A stretch of 64,000 nt of DNA from Tolumonas sp008015085 (GCA_029265125.1 JAJUJX010000001.1:450654-514653); one strand, 5' to 3'. Positions 8,920 through 18,472 are shown, numbered from the stretch's first letter. The notes: generated by a model from the sequence alone, not told the origin. Made by a program: numbers and translations.

Positions 8920-11361
8920 TTGTCCCAGCTGCCGATCCATGAGTTATTACCGCAGATTGCACAGGCTTGTCAGGCATCAAATCAACTGATCCTGCAAGCG
9001 GCTCCTGGTGCCGGGAAATCGACGGTGGTTCCGTTATTTTTGCTGCAGCAACTGCCGGGAATGGGCCGCATTATCATGCTGGAGCCGCGCCGCCTGGCGG
9101 CACGAAATATCGCGCTTTATCTGGCTCAGCAGCTTAATGAACCCGTGGGACAACAGGTAGGCTATCGTGTACGCGGCGAGCAGAAAGTCAGTAAGACAAC
9201 CCGCCTGGAAATTGTCACGGAAGGCATACTGACGCGTATGCTGCAGCAGGATCCGGAGCTTTCTGGCGTGGATATGCTGATCTTCGATGAGTTCCATGAG
9301 CGTAGTTTGCAGGCCGATACCGCACTGGCGTTTGCACTGGAAAGTCAGACGGCCCTGCGCTCTGATCTGAAACTGCTGGTGATGTCAGCGACGCTGGATG
9401 GCTTACCGTTAGCCTGCCTGTTACCCGATGCGGTTCAGCTTTCCTGTCAGGGGCGGGCATATCCTGTCAGTTATCAATACCGTCCGGTTAATCGTCAGCA
9501 GCCGTTAACGCCGCAGTGGGGGAGTGTCATACTCGAAGCCGTGCAGCAGGAAGCAGGTAGTCTTCTGGTGTTTTTGCCGGGGGCGGGTGAGATCGAACGT
9601 CTGGCTGAGTGGCTGCAAACACGGGTTGCAACTGATATTCATGTGCTGTGCCTGCATGGACGTTTACCGTTTGCGCAGCAACAACAGGCGATCCTTCCTT
9701 GTCCTGAAGGGCAGCGTAAAATCGTGCTGACTACGAATGTGGCGGAAACGTCGCTGACGATTGAAGGCATTCGGATCGTCATTGATACAGGCTTAGAACG
9801 TCGCAGCAGTTTTGATTTGAAAAGCGGTGTTACCCGGCTGGAAACCCGGCAGATCACCAAAGCGTCTGCGACCCAGCGTGCCGGGCGTGCCGGGCGTTTA
9901 GAGCCCGGTGTCTGTTACCGTCTCTGGAGTGAAGAGCAGCAGGATCGGTTGGAAGAGCAAGCTCCGCCGGAAATTCTGCGCAATGATCTGGCTTCGCTGC
10001 TGCTGGAGTCAGCGTTGTGGGGGAGTTCGCCGGAGGAATTACCTTTTCTGGATATGCCTCCGGCACCTGCGCTGAATGTCGGTCGTCAGTTGTTGCGCTG
10101 GCTGGAAATTTTTGATGAGCAAAACCGGCTGACGGAAAAAGGCCGGCAGTTGGCGCAATTACCTTGTGAACCCCGGTTTGGGCATTTGTTGTCTGAGGCA
10201 AAAGCACTCGAACAACAAGGGTATGCCGGTATGCTGTCCTCAGCTTGTTATCTGGTGGCGTTACTGGAAGAGCGCGTGCCGGGGAATGATCCGATCTCGG
10301 TACAGCTGACCCGTTTTGCGTCGAGTCTGCGCCCTGCGGCACAACGCTGGTGGCAGCGACTGCATGGTGAGGGCACGATGCCAGCCCTCTCTGTGACACA
10401 CACTGATATTCTGGCGGCATTGGCCTGGCCGGATCGTATTGCCCGGCAGAGCAGTGAGCTTCGTTACCAGTTAGCGAATGGCCAGCGGGCGGATTTGATA
10501 GCCGATCATCCGTGTCAAGGAAAAGAGTGGCTGGTGGGCATTTCATTACAACAGACCGACTACGGGCTGCGTATTTTTACCGCAGAGCCGCTGGATATTG
10601 AGGCTCTGGCACAAATTGAACCGACCTTCTTTCGCGAAGAAACTTTTTTGGGGTGGGACAGTAAAGAAGAGCGGGTCAGAGCTGAAAAACAGCGCTGTCT
10701 TGGTTCGATTGTGCTTAAACGTCAGCCATTGACTTCACTGACGGCAGAACAAAAAGCGCAGTGTCTGCTGGAAGGGATCCGTCAGCATGGTTTGTCTTGC
10801 CTGCCATGGGATGCCGAGAGTGAGCAATGGCTGCAACGCTGGCGCTGTGGTGCTGAGTGGCTGCCGGAGCTGGGGTTACCAGCGGCTGATGATGTTTCAT
10901 TATTGGCTGAGCTGAAAACTTGGCTACTGCCACATATTGATGGCTTCTCGCGACTGGATGAGTTAAAACGCCTCTCGTTACTGACACTTTTGCGCAACTG
11001 CCTGAGCTGGCCGCAACAGCAAAAACTGGACGAATTGCTGCCAACGCATTTTACCGCACCGACCGGCAGCCGGATTGCATTACGTTATGAGGCCGGACGG
11101 CCTCCGGTACTGGCTGTGCGGATCCAGGAAATGTTCGGGCAACGCGAAACACCGGCGGTGGCAAATGGCAAGGTGTCGTTGCAGATTGAATTATTGTCGC
11201 CAGCGAAACGTCCGCTGCAGATCACGCAGGATCTGGTGGCATTCTGGCAAGGGGCTTACAACGAAGTGAAAAAAGAAGGCAAAGGGCGTTATCCCAAACA
11301 TTACTGGCCTGATGATCCGCTGCAGGCTATGCCGACTAAAACCGTTAAACGCTTAATGTGA
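8920..11361 (+). CDS. hrpB: ATP-dependent helicase HrpB (DEAH box)
   Basis: 813 residues, normal for HrpB. Walker A AAPGAGKST at 27-35, the DEFHERSLQAD box near 125, SATLD motif III, and the TNVAETSLTIEGI and QRAGRAGRLEPG motifs V and VI. The HrpB-specific C-terminal half ends in the conserved GRYPKHYWPDDP block. RNA-type DEAH helicase of uncertain substrate. Starts at TTG with GGAG nine bases upstream. Followed after 10 bases by mrcB, an arrangement also seen in E. coli. Confidence 0.96.
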   Translation: MSQLPIHELLPQIAQACQASNQLILQAAPGAGKSTVVPLFLLQQLPGMGRIIMLEPRRLAARNIALYLAQQLNEPVGQQVGYRVRGEQKVSKTTRLEIVTEGILTRMLQQDPELSGVDMLIFDEFHERSLQADTALAFALESQTALRSDLKLLVMSATLDGLPLACLLPDAVQLSCQGRAYPVSYQYRPVNRQQPLTPQWGSVILEAVQQEAGSLLVFLPGAGEIERLAEWLQTRVATDIHVLCLHGRLPFAQQQQAILPCPEGQRKIVLTTNVAETSLTIEGIRIVIDTGLERRSSFDLKSGVTRLETRQITKASATQRAGRAGRLEPGVCYRLWSEEQQDRLEEQAPPEILRNDLASLLLESALWGSSPEELPFLDMPPAPALNVGRQLLRWLEIFDEQNRLTEKGRQLAQLPCEPRFGHLLSEAKALEQQGYAGMLSSACYLVALLEERVPGNDPISVQLTRFASSLRPAAQRWWQRLHGEGTMPALSVTHTDILAALAWPDRIARQSSELRYQLANGQRADLIADHPCQGKEWLVGISLQQTDYGLRIFTAEPLDIEALAQIEPTFFREETFLGWDSKEERVRAEKQRCLGSIVLKRQPLTSLTAEQKAQCLLEGIRQHGLSCLPWDAESEQWLQRWRCGAEWLPELGLPAADDVSLLAELKTWLLPHIDGFSRLDELKRLSLLTLLRNCLSWPQQQKLDELLPTHFTAPTGSRIALRYEAGRPPVLAVRIQEMFGQRETPAVANGKVSLQIELLSPAKRPLQITQDLVAFWQGAYNEVKKEGKGRYPKHYWPDDPLQAMPTKTVKRLM

Positions 11362-11371
11362 CAGGAAATCA

Positions 11372-13687
11372 TTGCTCGTGGCTAAAAAATCAACAAAGAA
11401 AAAGACGCCGGTTTATCCTTTCTGGCACTGGCGTCGCTGGATCGGGTTTGCTATCAAACTGGGTTTGGTGGGTATTGCCTTCATGGTGTTATTTGGCATT
11501 TATCTCGACAGTCTGATCCACAGTAAGTTTGATAGTGGCCAGAAATGGCAGTTACCGGCAGTGGTGTATAGTCGTCCGCTGGAATTGTTTCCTGGTCAGC
11601 GTTTGTCGATGCAACAGATGCTGCATGAGCTGAAGTTGCTGAACTATCGGGAAAGCACAAATCCGAAAGGGCCGGGGCAATATGCGGTCAATCAGAGCGG
11701 GCAGCGAATGGTTGTGGTACGCCGCTCATTCAACTTTGCAGATGGCACAGAAAAAGCTCGTCCATTGCTGCTGAGTTTCAGTGGACAACGTCTGGCCAGC
11801 ATTAAAAATGCTGACAATATGCGTGATCTTGGCTATGTGCGGATGGATCCGGTACTGTTGGATCGCCTCAGCAGCGATGAGATCGAAGACCGTATTCTGT
11901 TGCGTATTAATCAGGTGCCACAGTCATTCGTCAACATGCTGCTGTTGATTGAAGATCGTGATTTCTACAACCACGGCGGTGTCTCGCTGCTCTCTATCGG
12001 CCGAGCTTTTTTAGCCAACCTGAGAGCCGGTCATGCGGTGCAGGGCGGCAGTACACTGACGCAACAGCTGGCGAAAAACTATTTTCTGACCCGTGAACGC
12101 AGCATCTGGCGTAAGGTGCAGGAAGCCTACATGGCGGTGATTATTGATTATCGCTATGAAAAAAATCAGATCCTCGAAACTTATATGAATGAGATTTATC
12201 TCGGTCAGAATTTCGCGCAAGGGGTTTATGGTTTCGGGCTGGCGTCCTATTTCTATTTCGGCATGCCACTCAATGAACTGGAACCGGATCAGATGGCGTT
12301 GCTGGTTACCATGGTGCGAGGTCCCTCTTATTATGATCCGTGGCGTTATCCTGAGCGGGCACAGCAACGGCGGGATATGATCCTGCGACTGATGCTGGAA
12401 AATAACCAACTGACACCGGAACAGTTCCAGCTTTATGCTGCACGACCGCTGGGGCTGATTGAGCGAGGGCAGATGACATTTGGCCGCACGCCGGCGTTTA
12501 TGAATCTGCTGCGACGGGAATTACGTCTGCGCTTTGGTGATGGTTTCCTGAAACAGTCTGGGCTGAAAATATTTACCAGCCTGGATCCAGTCGCGCAACA
12601 GGCTGCTGAGGATTCGGTGTCAACGCAGCTGGACAGCATTGAGAAACGGCTAAACCGTAAATCGTTGCAAGGTGCCATGGTAGTGACTAACCGCCATACA
12701 GGCGAGGTCTCTGCGCTGGTCGGTGGACGGGATACTGAATATGCAGGTCTGAACCGCGCTCTGGATGCCCGTCGTCCGATCGGTTCGCAGGTAAAACCGT
12801 CGGTTTATCTAACCGCGTTAGATCAAGGCTATCAATTGGCGACGCCACTGAAAGATGAACCGTTGCAGCTACGTAATCAGGGCGGTAAGACCTGGGCTCC
12901 GCAAAACTACGATAAGACTTATCGCGGTAATGTGCCTTTGTATGCGGCGATGGCGAACTCACTGAACGTACCTACTGTTCGTCTGGGTATGGCGGTGGGG
13001 ATCCCTGCCGTGGCAGAAACACTGAAGAATATGGGGGTTACACAGGACATTCCGATGTTCCCGTCGTTATTCCTTGGCATTCTGGAGCTGACGCCATATG
13101 AAGTTAATCAGGCTTTTTTGACATTGGCGACGGAAGGGTTGTATCAGCCATTAACAGCGATCAGAACGATTCAGGATAGTACTGACAAAGTCATCTATCA
13201 GCGTGCAGAAAAAGCTGAGCGTCGGCTGGATAGTCAGTCAGCTTATCTTACCCTGTTTGCTATGACCAAGGTCGCCAGTTTAGGAACAGCTCGAAGTCTG
13301 GCTGCTAAATTCCCGAATGCAGTACTGGCTGGTAAAACGGGAACAACGGATAACCTGCGTGATGCCTGGTTTACTGGTATGGATAACGATGAAGTCATCA
13401 CTGTATGGGTTGGTCGTGATGACAACAAACCTGCCGGACTGACTGGATCGAATGGTGCATTACCGCTGTTTAGTGATTATATGACTCGTCGGGGCGTAAA
13501 TTCACTGAAATTGCCTGTTCCTCAGGGGATCTCAATGGTGAATTTCAACCTGAGTGGTAAACCGGTCGCCAGCGGTTGTGGCGGAGCAATGATGTTGCCA
13601 GCGAGAGCTGATAAGTTACCGCCCGCAGAGAGTTGCAGTAGTACGCCGGTGGACTGGATTAAGAATATTTTCTCTGGTGGGGAATAA
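11372..13687 (+). CDS. mrcB: Penicillin-binding protein 1B (bifunctional transglycosylase/transpeptidase)
   Basis: 771 residues. A short basic cytoplasmic tail is followed by one membrane anchor (about 24-46), the UB2H regulatory domain, the GT51 transglycosylase with LLLIEDRDFYNHGGVS and GGSTLTQQLAKN, and the transpeptidase with SQVK (SxxK), NSLNVP (SxN) and KTGTT (KTG). It polymerises and cross-links lipid II in the periplasm. The start could be TTG 11372 (AGGA five bases upstream) or GTG 11378 (11 bases); spacing favours 11372. The UB2H domain suggests control by an LpoB-type lipoprotein, not seen in this window. Confidence 0.96.
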   Translation: MLVAKKSTKKKTPVYPFWHWRRWIGFAIKLGLVGIAFMVLFGIYLDSLIHSKFDSGQKWQLPAVVYSRPLELFPGQRLSMQQMLHELKLLNYRESTNPKGPGQYAVNQSGQRMVVVRRSFNFADGTEKARPLLLSFSGQRLASIKNADNMRDLGYVRMDPVLLDRLSSDEIEDRILLRINQVPQSFVNMLLLIEDRDFYNHGGVSLLSIGRAFLANLRAGHAVQGGSTLTQQLAKNYFLTRERSIWRKVQEAYMAVIIDYRYEKNQILETYMNEIYLGQNFAQGVYGFGLASYFYFGMPLNELEPDQMALLVTMVRGPSYYDPWRYPERAQQRRDMILRLMLENNQLTPEQFQLYAARPLGLIERGQMTFGRTPAFMNLLRRELRLRFGDGFLKQSGLKIFTSLDPVAQQAAEDSVSTQLDSIEKRLNRKSLQGAMVVTNRHTGEVSALVGGRDTEYAGLNRALDARRPIGSQVKPSVYLTALDQGYQLATPLKDEPLQLRNQGGKTWAPQNYDKTYRGNVPLYAAMANSLNVPTVRLGMAVGIPAVAETLKNMGVTQDIPMFPSLFLGILELTPYEVNQAFLTLATEGLYQPLTAIRTIQDSTDKVIYQRAEKAERRLDSQSAYLTLFAMTKVASLGTARSLAAKFPNAVLAGKTGTTDNLRDAWFTGMDNDEVITVWVGRDDNKPAGLTGSNGALPLFSDYMTRRGVNSLKLPVPQGISMVNFNLSGKPVASGCGGAMMLPARADKLPPAESCSSTPVDWIKNIFSGGE

Positions 13688-13704
13688 TGTGTCGGGCTTT
13701 AGGT

Positions 13705-13793
13705 CATCAACTCAACGCTGACACGCCGTAAATCCATCCATGGAGGCTTGAGCGCCGCATCCTTGCGGCGCACAGTCGACTTATGAGTTGATG
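13705..13793. repeat. Nested palindromic repeat downstream of mrcB
   Basis: Outer arms CATCAACTCA (13705-13714) and TGAGTTGATG (13784-13793) are perfect 10-base complements. Inside is a perfect 8-base hairpin GCGCCGCA-TCCT-TGCGGCGC (13752-13771). Between them lie blocks such as CGCTGACACGCCG and CCATCCATGGAGG. No U-tract follows, so this is not a simple terminator. It looks like a dispersed REP-like intergenic element, but only one copy is present here. Confidence 0.6.
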
Positions 13794-13833
13794 CCCCGCA
13801 GCTTCAAGCTAATGAATAGCTGCCTTATCATTC

Positions 13834-14397
13834 TTACGCCAGCATATCCTTACGAACTTGATCTGCCGTTTCCTCTCCTTGTAACGCTGCTACGATAGCC
13901 AGTGCAAAATCAATGCTGGTTGCAGGCCCCTGGCTGGTGATGAGCTTATTCGGTTGATCAACCACAACACGTTGCTGACTTACCTGTCCAGCAGGCAACT
14001 GGCTCTGAGTGCCAGGATAGCCAGTCACTGTCGCAGTGCCAATCAGACCATGATAGGCGAGTACAAAAGCCGGAGTGGCACAGATAGCGGCGCGCCAGAG
14101 ATTGAGAGCATGTTGTTTTTTCAGCAGCTCAATCACCAGCGGGTTATCGCGCAGATATTCCGCTCCCGGTAATCCGCCCGGTAAGACGATAGCATCAAAG
14201 CTTTCATGAGCTACTTCTTCCAGCAGATGATCGGCAACCAGATGTACTCCGCGTGAGGCCACTACTTCTCGCTGTTTATTCGGGTTAATCGAAGCGACAG
14301 TAACTTTGATATTGCCCCGCACCAGCGTATCAATGCTGGTTACTGTTTCGATCTCTTCACAACCCGGTGCAATAATCACCAGTGCTCTTTTGCTCAT
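13834..14397 (-). CDS. yajL: DJ-1/PfpI family protein YajL
   Basis: 187 residues. The nucleophile-elbow cysteine is in AAICATPAFVLA (about 107-118), preceded by DAIVLPGGLPGAEYLRDN and the conserved Glu in PGCEEIETV. YajL is reported as a chaperone and deglycase acting against oxidative or glycation damage. Second gene of a panE-yajL unit (17-base gap), an order shared with E. coli. Confidence 0.92.
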   Translation of the reverse strand: MSKRALVIIAPGCEEIETVTSIDTLVRGNIKVTVASINPNKQREVVASRGVHLVADHLLEEVAHESFDAIVLPGGLPGAEYLRDNPLVIELLKKQHALNLWRAAICATPAFVLAYHGLIGTATVTGYPGTQSQLPAGQVSQQRVVVDQPNKLITSQGPATSIDFALAIVAALQGEETADQVRKDMLA

Positions 14398-14414
14398 GTT
14401 TTTATCCTTCCCGA

Positions 14415-15320
14415 TTAAATGAACTGAGATTCAAGTGCTTTGATTTGCAGGTATAACGCACGGTGTCGTGGTAAATCAATACCTTGTTTTTCAGCTTGTT
14501 GCAGTAAATAGCCAGTGATGTAATCAATCTCTGTTTTACGCTGATGCAGCAGATCCTGCTGCATAGAGGAATAATTCTGCGCTGTCCGCTCCACGACTTG
14601 CAGGACAATACTTTGTAATTCGTCCGCTGTTTTAGTCACGCCATGCACATTCAGCAGAGGTACCAGCTCAGCACATAGTCCGGTGATTTCCTGCTTATGC
14701 TGCAGCAAGATACCACTACGCTGATTCAGCACCGCCGTCATCGGGTTAATGACGGCATTGATGGCCAGTTTTATCCATTGTCGCTCAGCAATATTTTCAC
14801 TCCATCCGGCGTGGCCCAATGCTTTTTCAAATCGAGGAACCAGGTGCTGATAAGATTCTCCGGCCTGGTTTAATGCTCCCAGCCAGGTTTCGCCAAAACC
14901 GGTATGCTCGACATGATGCGGATCGGTTTTCAGTGCACCACAACTGGTAACGCCTGCTAGAAGGGGATTATTGGGAAAGTGATCCAACAGCCATTCAGCG
15001 GTTCCCATACCATTGTGCAGCAGAATAATGGCACAATCCGGCGGTAATACACCTTGCAATGGAGCTAAGGCATGGATGACTTGCCAGACTTTAGTGGTCA
15101 CCAGCAGTACATCGCTGTGGGATAACTCTTGCAAGGTACACAGCGGCAGCTCGCAAAAGCAGAGTGAACTATCCCGTCGTTTGAGTTCGATCCCCATACT
15201 GGCATTGGCAGTGTGATGTGTCCGGCGCAGATCCAGCAAATTCACAGACTCACCGGATGATTGTAGTTGGGTCGCGAGTAAGGAACCGATTGCACCGGCA
15301 CCCAGAATTGTCCATTGCAT
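14415..15320 (-). CDS. panE: 2-dehydropantoate 2-reductase (ketopantoate reductase)
   Basis: 301 residues from the ATG at 15320; a GTG two codons upstream (15326) is possible, but the family starts directly before the NADP-binding loop, here ILGAGAIGSLLATQL. Reduces ketopantoate to pantoate in pantothenate/CoA synthesis. Also visible are LLHNGMGTAEWLL, GVTSCGALK, and the catalytic lysine and asparagine region KLAINAVINPMTAVL. Upstream of yajL, divergent from yajQ. Confidence 0.92.
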   Translation of the reverse strand: MQWTILGAGAIGSLLATQLQSSGESVNLLDLRRTHHTANASMGIELKRRDSSLCFCELPLCTLQELSHSDVLLVTTKVWQVIHALAPLQGVLPPDCAIILLHNGMGTAEWLLDHFPNNPLLAGVTSCGALKTDPHHVEHTGFGETWLGALNQAGESYQHLVPRFEKALGHAGWSENIAERQWIKLAINAVINPMTAVLNQRSGILLQHKQEITGLCAELVPLLNVHGVTKTADELQSIVLQVVERTAQNYSSMQQDLLHQRKTEIDYITGYLLQQAEKQGIDLPRHRALYLQIKALESQFI

Positions 15321-15459
15321 AAACACGTAACTCTCTGTCTGCTTTACTAATAATTGTAAATGGTTAAATGAGTTCTGGCAGCTTTAACGGCAGATAACCT
15401 TCTTTCATGGCCCTATTTCTGTTAAATTTGTCGCCAATTTGTAATAAGGAGAATTCTCT

Positions 15460-15942
15460 ATGCCATCTTTTGACATTGTATCTGAAGTCGCGATGAACGA
15501 AGTTCAGAACGCGGTGGAAAATGCTAACCGCGAATTGCAGACCCGTTTTGATTTTCGTGGTGTTGATGCTTCTTTTGAACTGAATAAAGAAGAGATCAAG
15601 ATGGCAGCAGATGCTGACTTCCAACTGAAACAGATGATTGACATCCTGCGTGAGAAAGTACTGAAACGCAATCTGGATACTTCCTGTCTGGAATTTGGTG
15701 ATGTGGAGCATTCTGGTCGCCGTTACTTTCAGGTTGTAAAACTGAAACAAGGTATTGCGACCGACGTAGCCAAGAAACTGGTAAAACTGATCAAAGACTC
15801 CAAAATCAAAGTTCAGGCTGCGATTCAGGGTGATGAAGTGCGTGTTACTGGCAAGAAACGCGATGATTTGCAGGAAACAATGGCATTAGTGCGTGGTGCA
15901 GATCTGGGGCAGCCGTTCCAGTTCACTAATTTCCGTGACTAA
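15460..15942 (+). CDS. yajQ: YajQ family nucleotide-binding protein
   Basis: 160 residues; two ferredoxin-like halves. Characteristic segments are MPSFDIVSEV at the start, NRELQTRFDFRGVDASFEL, and the C-terminal LGQPFQFTNFRD. Members bind cyclic di-GMP or act as co-regulators in some species, so it is a possible c-di-GMP effector in a genome that also has the diguanylate cyclase at 54.8 kb. AAGGAG ribosome-binding site. Followed by a vestigial ERIC. Confidence 0.94.
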   Translation: MPSFDIVSEVAMNEVQNAVENANRELQTRFDFRGVDASFELNKEEIKMAADADFQLKQMIDILREKVLKRNLDTSCLEFGDVEHSGRRYFQVVKLKQGIATDVAKKLVKLIKDSKIKVQAAIQGDEVRVTGKKRDDLQETMALVRGADLGQPFQFTNFRD

Positions 15943-15965
15943 TTAGCATTTAAATGCATTTTTGA

Positions 15966-15998
15966 TATACCCAGACAACTTCAAGTGGGAAGGGTATA
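15966..15998. repeat. Internally deleted ERIC element (33 bases, termini only)
   Basis: The 33 bases begin TATACCCAGACAACTT and end CAAGTGGGAAGGGTATA. These are the two ends of the full ERIC at 8030-8157, in opposite orientation, joined at a CTT shared by both arms. The 128-base element has lost 95 internal bases. Confidence 0.8.
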
Positions 15999-16036
15999 GC
16001 CTCCTGTGAGCGAATGCTTCAGGAGGCTTTATTTTT
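15999..16036 (+). terminator. Terminator of yajQ
   Basis: Stem GCCTCCTG / CAGGAGGC with a 13-base loop followed by TTTATTTTT. It directly abuts the ERIC remnant and ends 12 bases before the ampG start, which argues against starting ampG at the GTG (16006) inside this hairpin. Confidence 0.8.
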
Positions 16037-16047
16037 CGGAAAAGATC

Positions 16048-17286
16048 ATGCCTCAACTGCATTGGTATCAACAATTATTTACCCGGCGCATGCTGATCTG
16101 CGTTTTTACCGGCTTCAGTTCGGGTTTACCGCTTTATCTGTTGCTGAATCTGGTGCCTGCCTGGCTGAAGACAGAGCATATAGATTTGAAAGCTATCGGG
16201 TTACTGTCTCTGGTTCAGTTTCCTTATACCTGGAAATTTATCTGGTCTCCATTTATTGACCGCTTTCCTATTCTTGGATTGGGGCGTCGTCGCGGCTGGA
16301 TGCTGGCTTCGCAGCTGGCATTGATTCTGGCGATTGCGGCAATGGGTTTTCTGTCACCACAGACTTCATTGTGGAGCATTGCATATCTGGCCTTTGGTGT
16401 CGCTTTTTTCAGTGCCAGTCAGGATATCGTTCTGGATGCTTATCGGCGGGAAATTCTGAGTGATCAGGAGCTGGGGCTCGGAAATTCAGTACATGTAAAC
16501 GCCTACCGGATTGCCGGCTTAGTGCCTGGATCGTTATCGCTGATTATGGCTGATCATTTGCCATGGCATTGGGTCTTCCCGATCACAGCTTTGTTTATGC
16601 TTCCCGGACTAATGCTGACGCTGGTCTGTCAAGAACCTGCTGCAACCCGAGCACCAAAAACACTGCGGGAAGCAGTCGTTGAACCATTTCATGAATTTAT
16701 GCAACGACAGGGTGTCCAGAATGCTTTACTGATCCTGGCATTTATCTTTCTGTATAAGCTGGGTGACAGTATGGCCACTTCGCTGGCGACACCGTTCTAT
16801 CAGGATATTGGGTTCAGTAAGACGGAGATTGGTCTTATTGCGAAACATGCCGGACTCTGGCCTAGTGTGATTGGCGGTATGCTGGGCGGGATCTGGATGC
16901 TACGGCTCGGTATCAACCGCGCATTATGGGTGTTCGGTGTTGTGCAACTGTTGGCGATTTTTGGCTTCTGGTTTCTGGCTGGAGTGGGGCATGACCGAAT
17001 GGTACTGGCAGGCGTGATAGGATTTGAAGCGTTTGGTGTGGGTGTCGGTACGGCAGCGTTTACGGCATTCATTGCCAGAACCACGGATCCCCGTTATACC
17101 GCCACACAGTTTGCGTTGTTTACCAGTCTGGCAGCAGTGCCACGTACTTTTTTTAACGCCAGTACTGGCTGGCTGGTGGAAGCGTTAGGCTGGCAGTCTT
17201 TCTTTCTGCTATGTGCACTGTTGGCGGTACCCGGTATGCTGCTGTTGTTTAAAGTGGCTCCATGGCAGGCAGAAAAAGAGAGTTAA
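16048..17286 (+). CDS. ampG: AmpG-type muropeptide permease (MFS)
   Basis: 412 residues with about 12 hydrophobic helices. Start ATG 16048 (MPQLHWYQ) with GGA upstream, preferred over a GTG 42 bases upstream that lies in a terminator. Markers: GFSSGLPLYLLLNLVPAWL in helix 1, FIWSPFIDRFP, ASQDIVLDAYRRE and a late ATQFALFTSLAAVPR. AmpG imports anhydro-muropeptides for cell-wall recycling and beta-lactamase induction. The nearby yajG/bolA order matches E. coli and supports the call. Confidence 0.92.
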   Translation: MPQLHWYQQLFTRRMLICVFTGFSSGLPLYLLLNLVPAWLKTEHIDLKAIGLLSLVQFPYTWKFIWSPFIDRFPILGLGRRRGWMLASQLALILAIAAMGFLSPQTSLWSIAYLAFGVAFFSASQDIVLDAYRREILSDQELGLGNSVHVNAYRIAGLVPGSLSLIMADHLPWHWVFPITALFMLPGLMLTLVCQEPAATRAPKTLREAVVEPFHEFMQRQGVQNALLILAFIFLYKLGDSMATSLATPFYQDIGFSKTEIGLIAKHAGLWPSVIGGMLGGIWMLRLGINRALWVFGVVQLLAIFGFWFLAGVGHDRMVLAGVIGFEAFGVGVGTAAFTAFIARTTDPRYTATQFALFTSLAAVPRTFFNASTGWLVEALGWQSFFLLCALLAVPGMLLLFKVAPWQAEKES

Positions 17287-17287
17287 T

Positions 17288-17325
17288 AAAAAAACCGGCA
17301 GGGTTGTGTCCAAGCCGGTTTTTTT
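17288..17325. terminator. Bidirectional terminator between ampG and ppiA
   Basis: Stem AAACCGGC / GCCGGTTT separated by about 14 bases, with an A-run on the left and a T-run on the right, serving the two convergent genes. Confidence 0.8.
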
Positions 17326-17345
17326 GCAATGCAAAAGTTAATCGG

Positions 17346-17900
17346 TTAATCCAGACGTGTCACCTTGCTGATCACAATCGGGTTATTCGGTACGTCACTG
17401 GCCCGCAGTTTCGGGTCAACACTGGTCGGTGCATCAGCAATTTTTTCCAGCACTTCCATCCCGGATACAACTGTACCAAACACGGTATAGCCGGGTTGCA
17501 CATTCGCATCCAGTGACAGATTGTCGTTCAGGTTAAAATAGAACTGACGAGTTGCGCTATTTGGATCGCTCATGCGAGCCATCGCCAGCGTACCTCGACG
17601 GTTGGAAAGACCATTACTGGATTCATTTTCTACTGGCGCATGAGTTGGTAGTGGTGAAAATTCAGCATTATAGCCGCCAGCCTGAGCCACGAAACCAGGG
17701 ATCACCCGATGAAACAGTGAGTTGTTATAACTGCCATCGTCCACATAACTTAAAAAGTTTGCGACCGTTTTCGGTGCTTTTTCAGCTTCCAGTTCAACAA
17801 CAATTTTGCCAAGATTAGTTTGCATTTCCACACGCGGACCGCTTGCCCAGACTAAACCAGGTAACAAAGCAGCCAGCAGTGCCAGTTTACGACACTTCAT
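17346..17900 (-). CDS. ppiA: Periplasmic cyclophilin-type peptidyl-prolyl isomerase
   Basis: 184 residues with a signal peptide (1-19, cleavage LVWA-SG). The cyclophilin core shows FHRVIPGFVAQAGG, GTLAMARMSDPNSATRQFYFNL and YTVFGTVVSGMEV. It catalyses proline isomerisation in exported proteins. The start overlaps the yajG stop by one base (TAATG), so the two are coupled. An exported cyclophilin of this size fits PpiA. Confidence 0.9.
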   Translation of the reverse strand: MKCRKLALLAALLPGLVWASGPRVEMQTNLGKIVVELEAEKAPKTVANFLSYVDDGSYNNSLFHRVIPGFVAQAGGYNAEFSPLPTHAPVENESSNGLSNRRGTLAMARMSDPNSATRQFYFNLNDNLSLDANVQPGYTVFGTVVSGMEVLEKIADAPTSVDPKLRASDVPNNPIVISKVTRLD

Positions 17901-18472
17901 TAAAATTGCCCTTTAATTGCACCACGGATCTGATTATCAGACAGCGCTTGAGCCATGATTTCAGACAGTTGCTCATTCAGCAGCACTTCCAGATCATGAA
18001 TATCTGGACGAGTGACGCTGTCCTGAGAAGACGCACGGTTATATTCCTTGTTCAGGATATTCCCATTGTTGGTTACAGTCAGTTTAATACGGCTCTTCGC
18101 ATTAGAATTATACATCACGCCCGGTTTACTTAAGGTCGCTTGTAACTCTTCAACCGTGACACTAATGGTAATATTAGACTGATTACCACGGGCTAACCCC
18201 TGTTGCAGAAAGCCATCCTGTAACCGTTCGGCCAGCAGAATGTGCGGTGCAACCTGATTCGAGATCAGTTTGACCGGGCTGTCAGGCAGTGCAATTTTGA
18301 TAATTTGACTACCGGCACGTTCATCCTGACCATCAATTGAAATATCCAGACCTGGCTGATAGAAACCATCCAGCTGATCATCGACCACCGGATTCAGATT
18401 TGCCTTTTGTGGCCAACTGGCCGCACAGCCAACAAACAGCACGATGCTGAGGAGTAGCATTAACTTTTTCAT
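17900..18472 (-). CDS. yajG: YajG family lipoprotein
   Basis: 190 residues; lipobox LFVGC with the lipidated Cys at 16. The YajG features are an early SWPQKANLNP segment, ADP-like DSPVKLISNQVAPHILLAERLQDG, and TVEELQATL. Outer-membrane-directed lipoprotein of unknown function. It sits between rlmG (8 bases upstream) and ppiA; in E. coli yajG is next to ampG and bolA, both also close here. Confidence 0.88.
   Translation of the reverse strand: MKKLMLLLSIVLFVGCAASWPQKANLNPVVDDQLDGFYQPGLDISIDGQDERAGSQIIKIALPDSPVKLISNQVAPHILLAERLQDGFLQQGLARGNQSNITISVTVEELQATLSKPGVMYNSNAKSRIKLTVTNNGNILNKEYNRASSQDSVTRPDIHDLEVLLNEQLSEIMAQALSDNQIRGAIKGQF

Noticed and set aside
9854..10546. 230-codon open frame antisense to hrpB
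   Set aside because: Lies wholly inside hrpB; Pro/Ala/His-rich composition with no recognisable domain and no ribosome-binding site.
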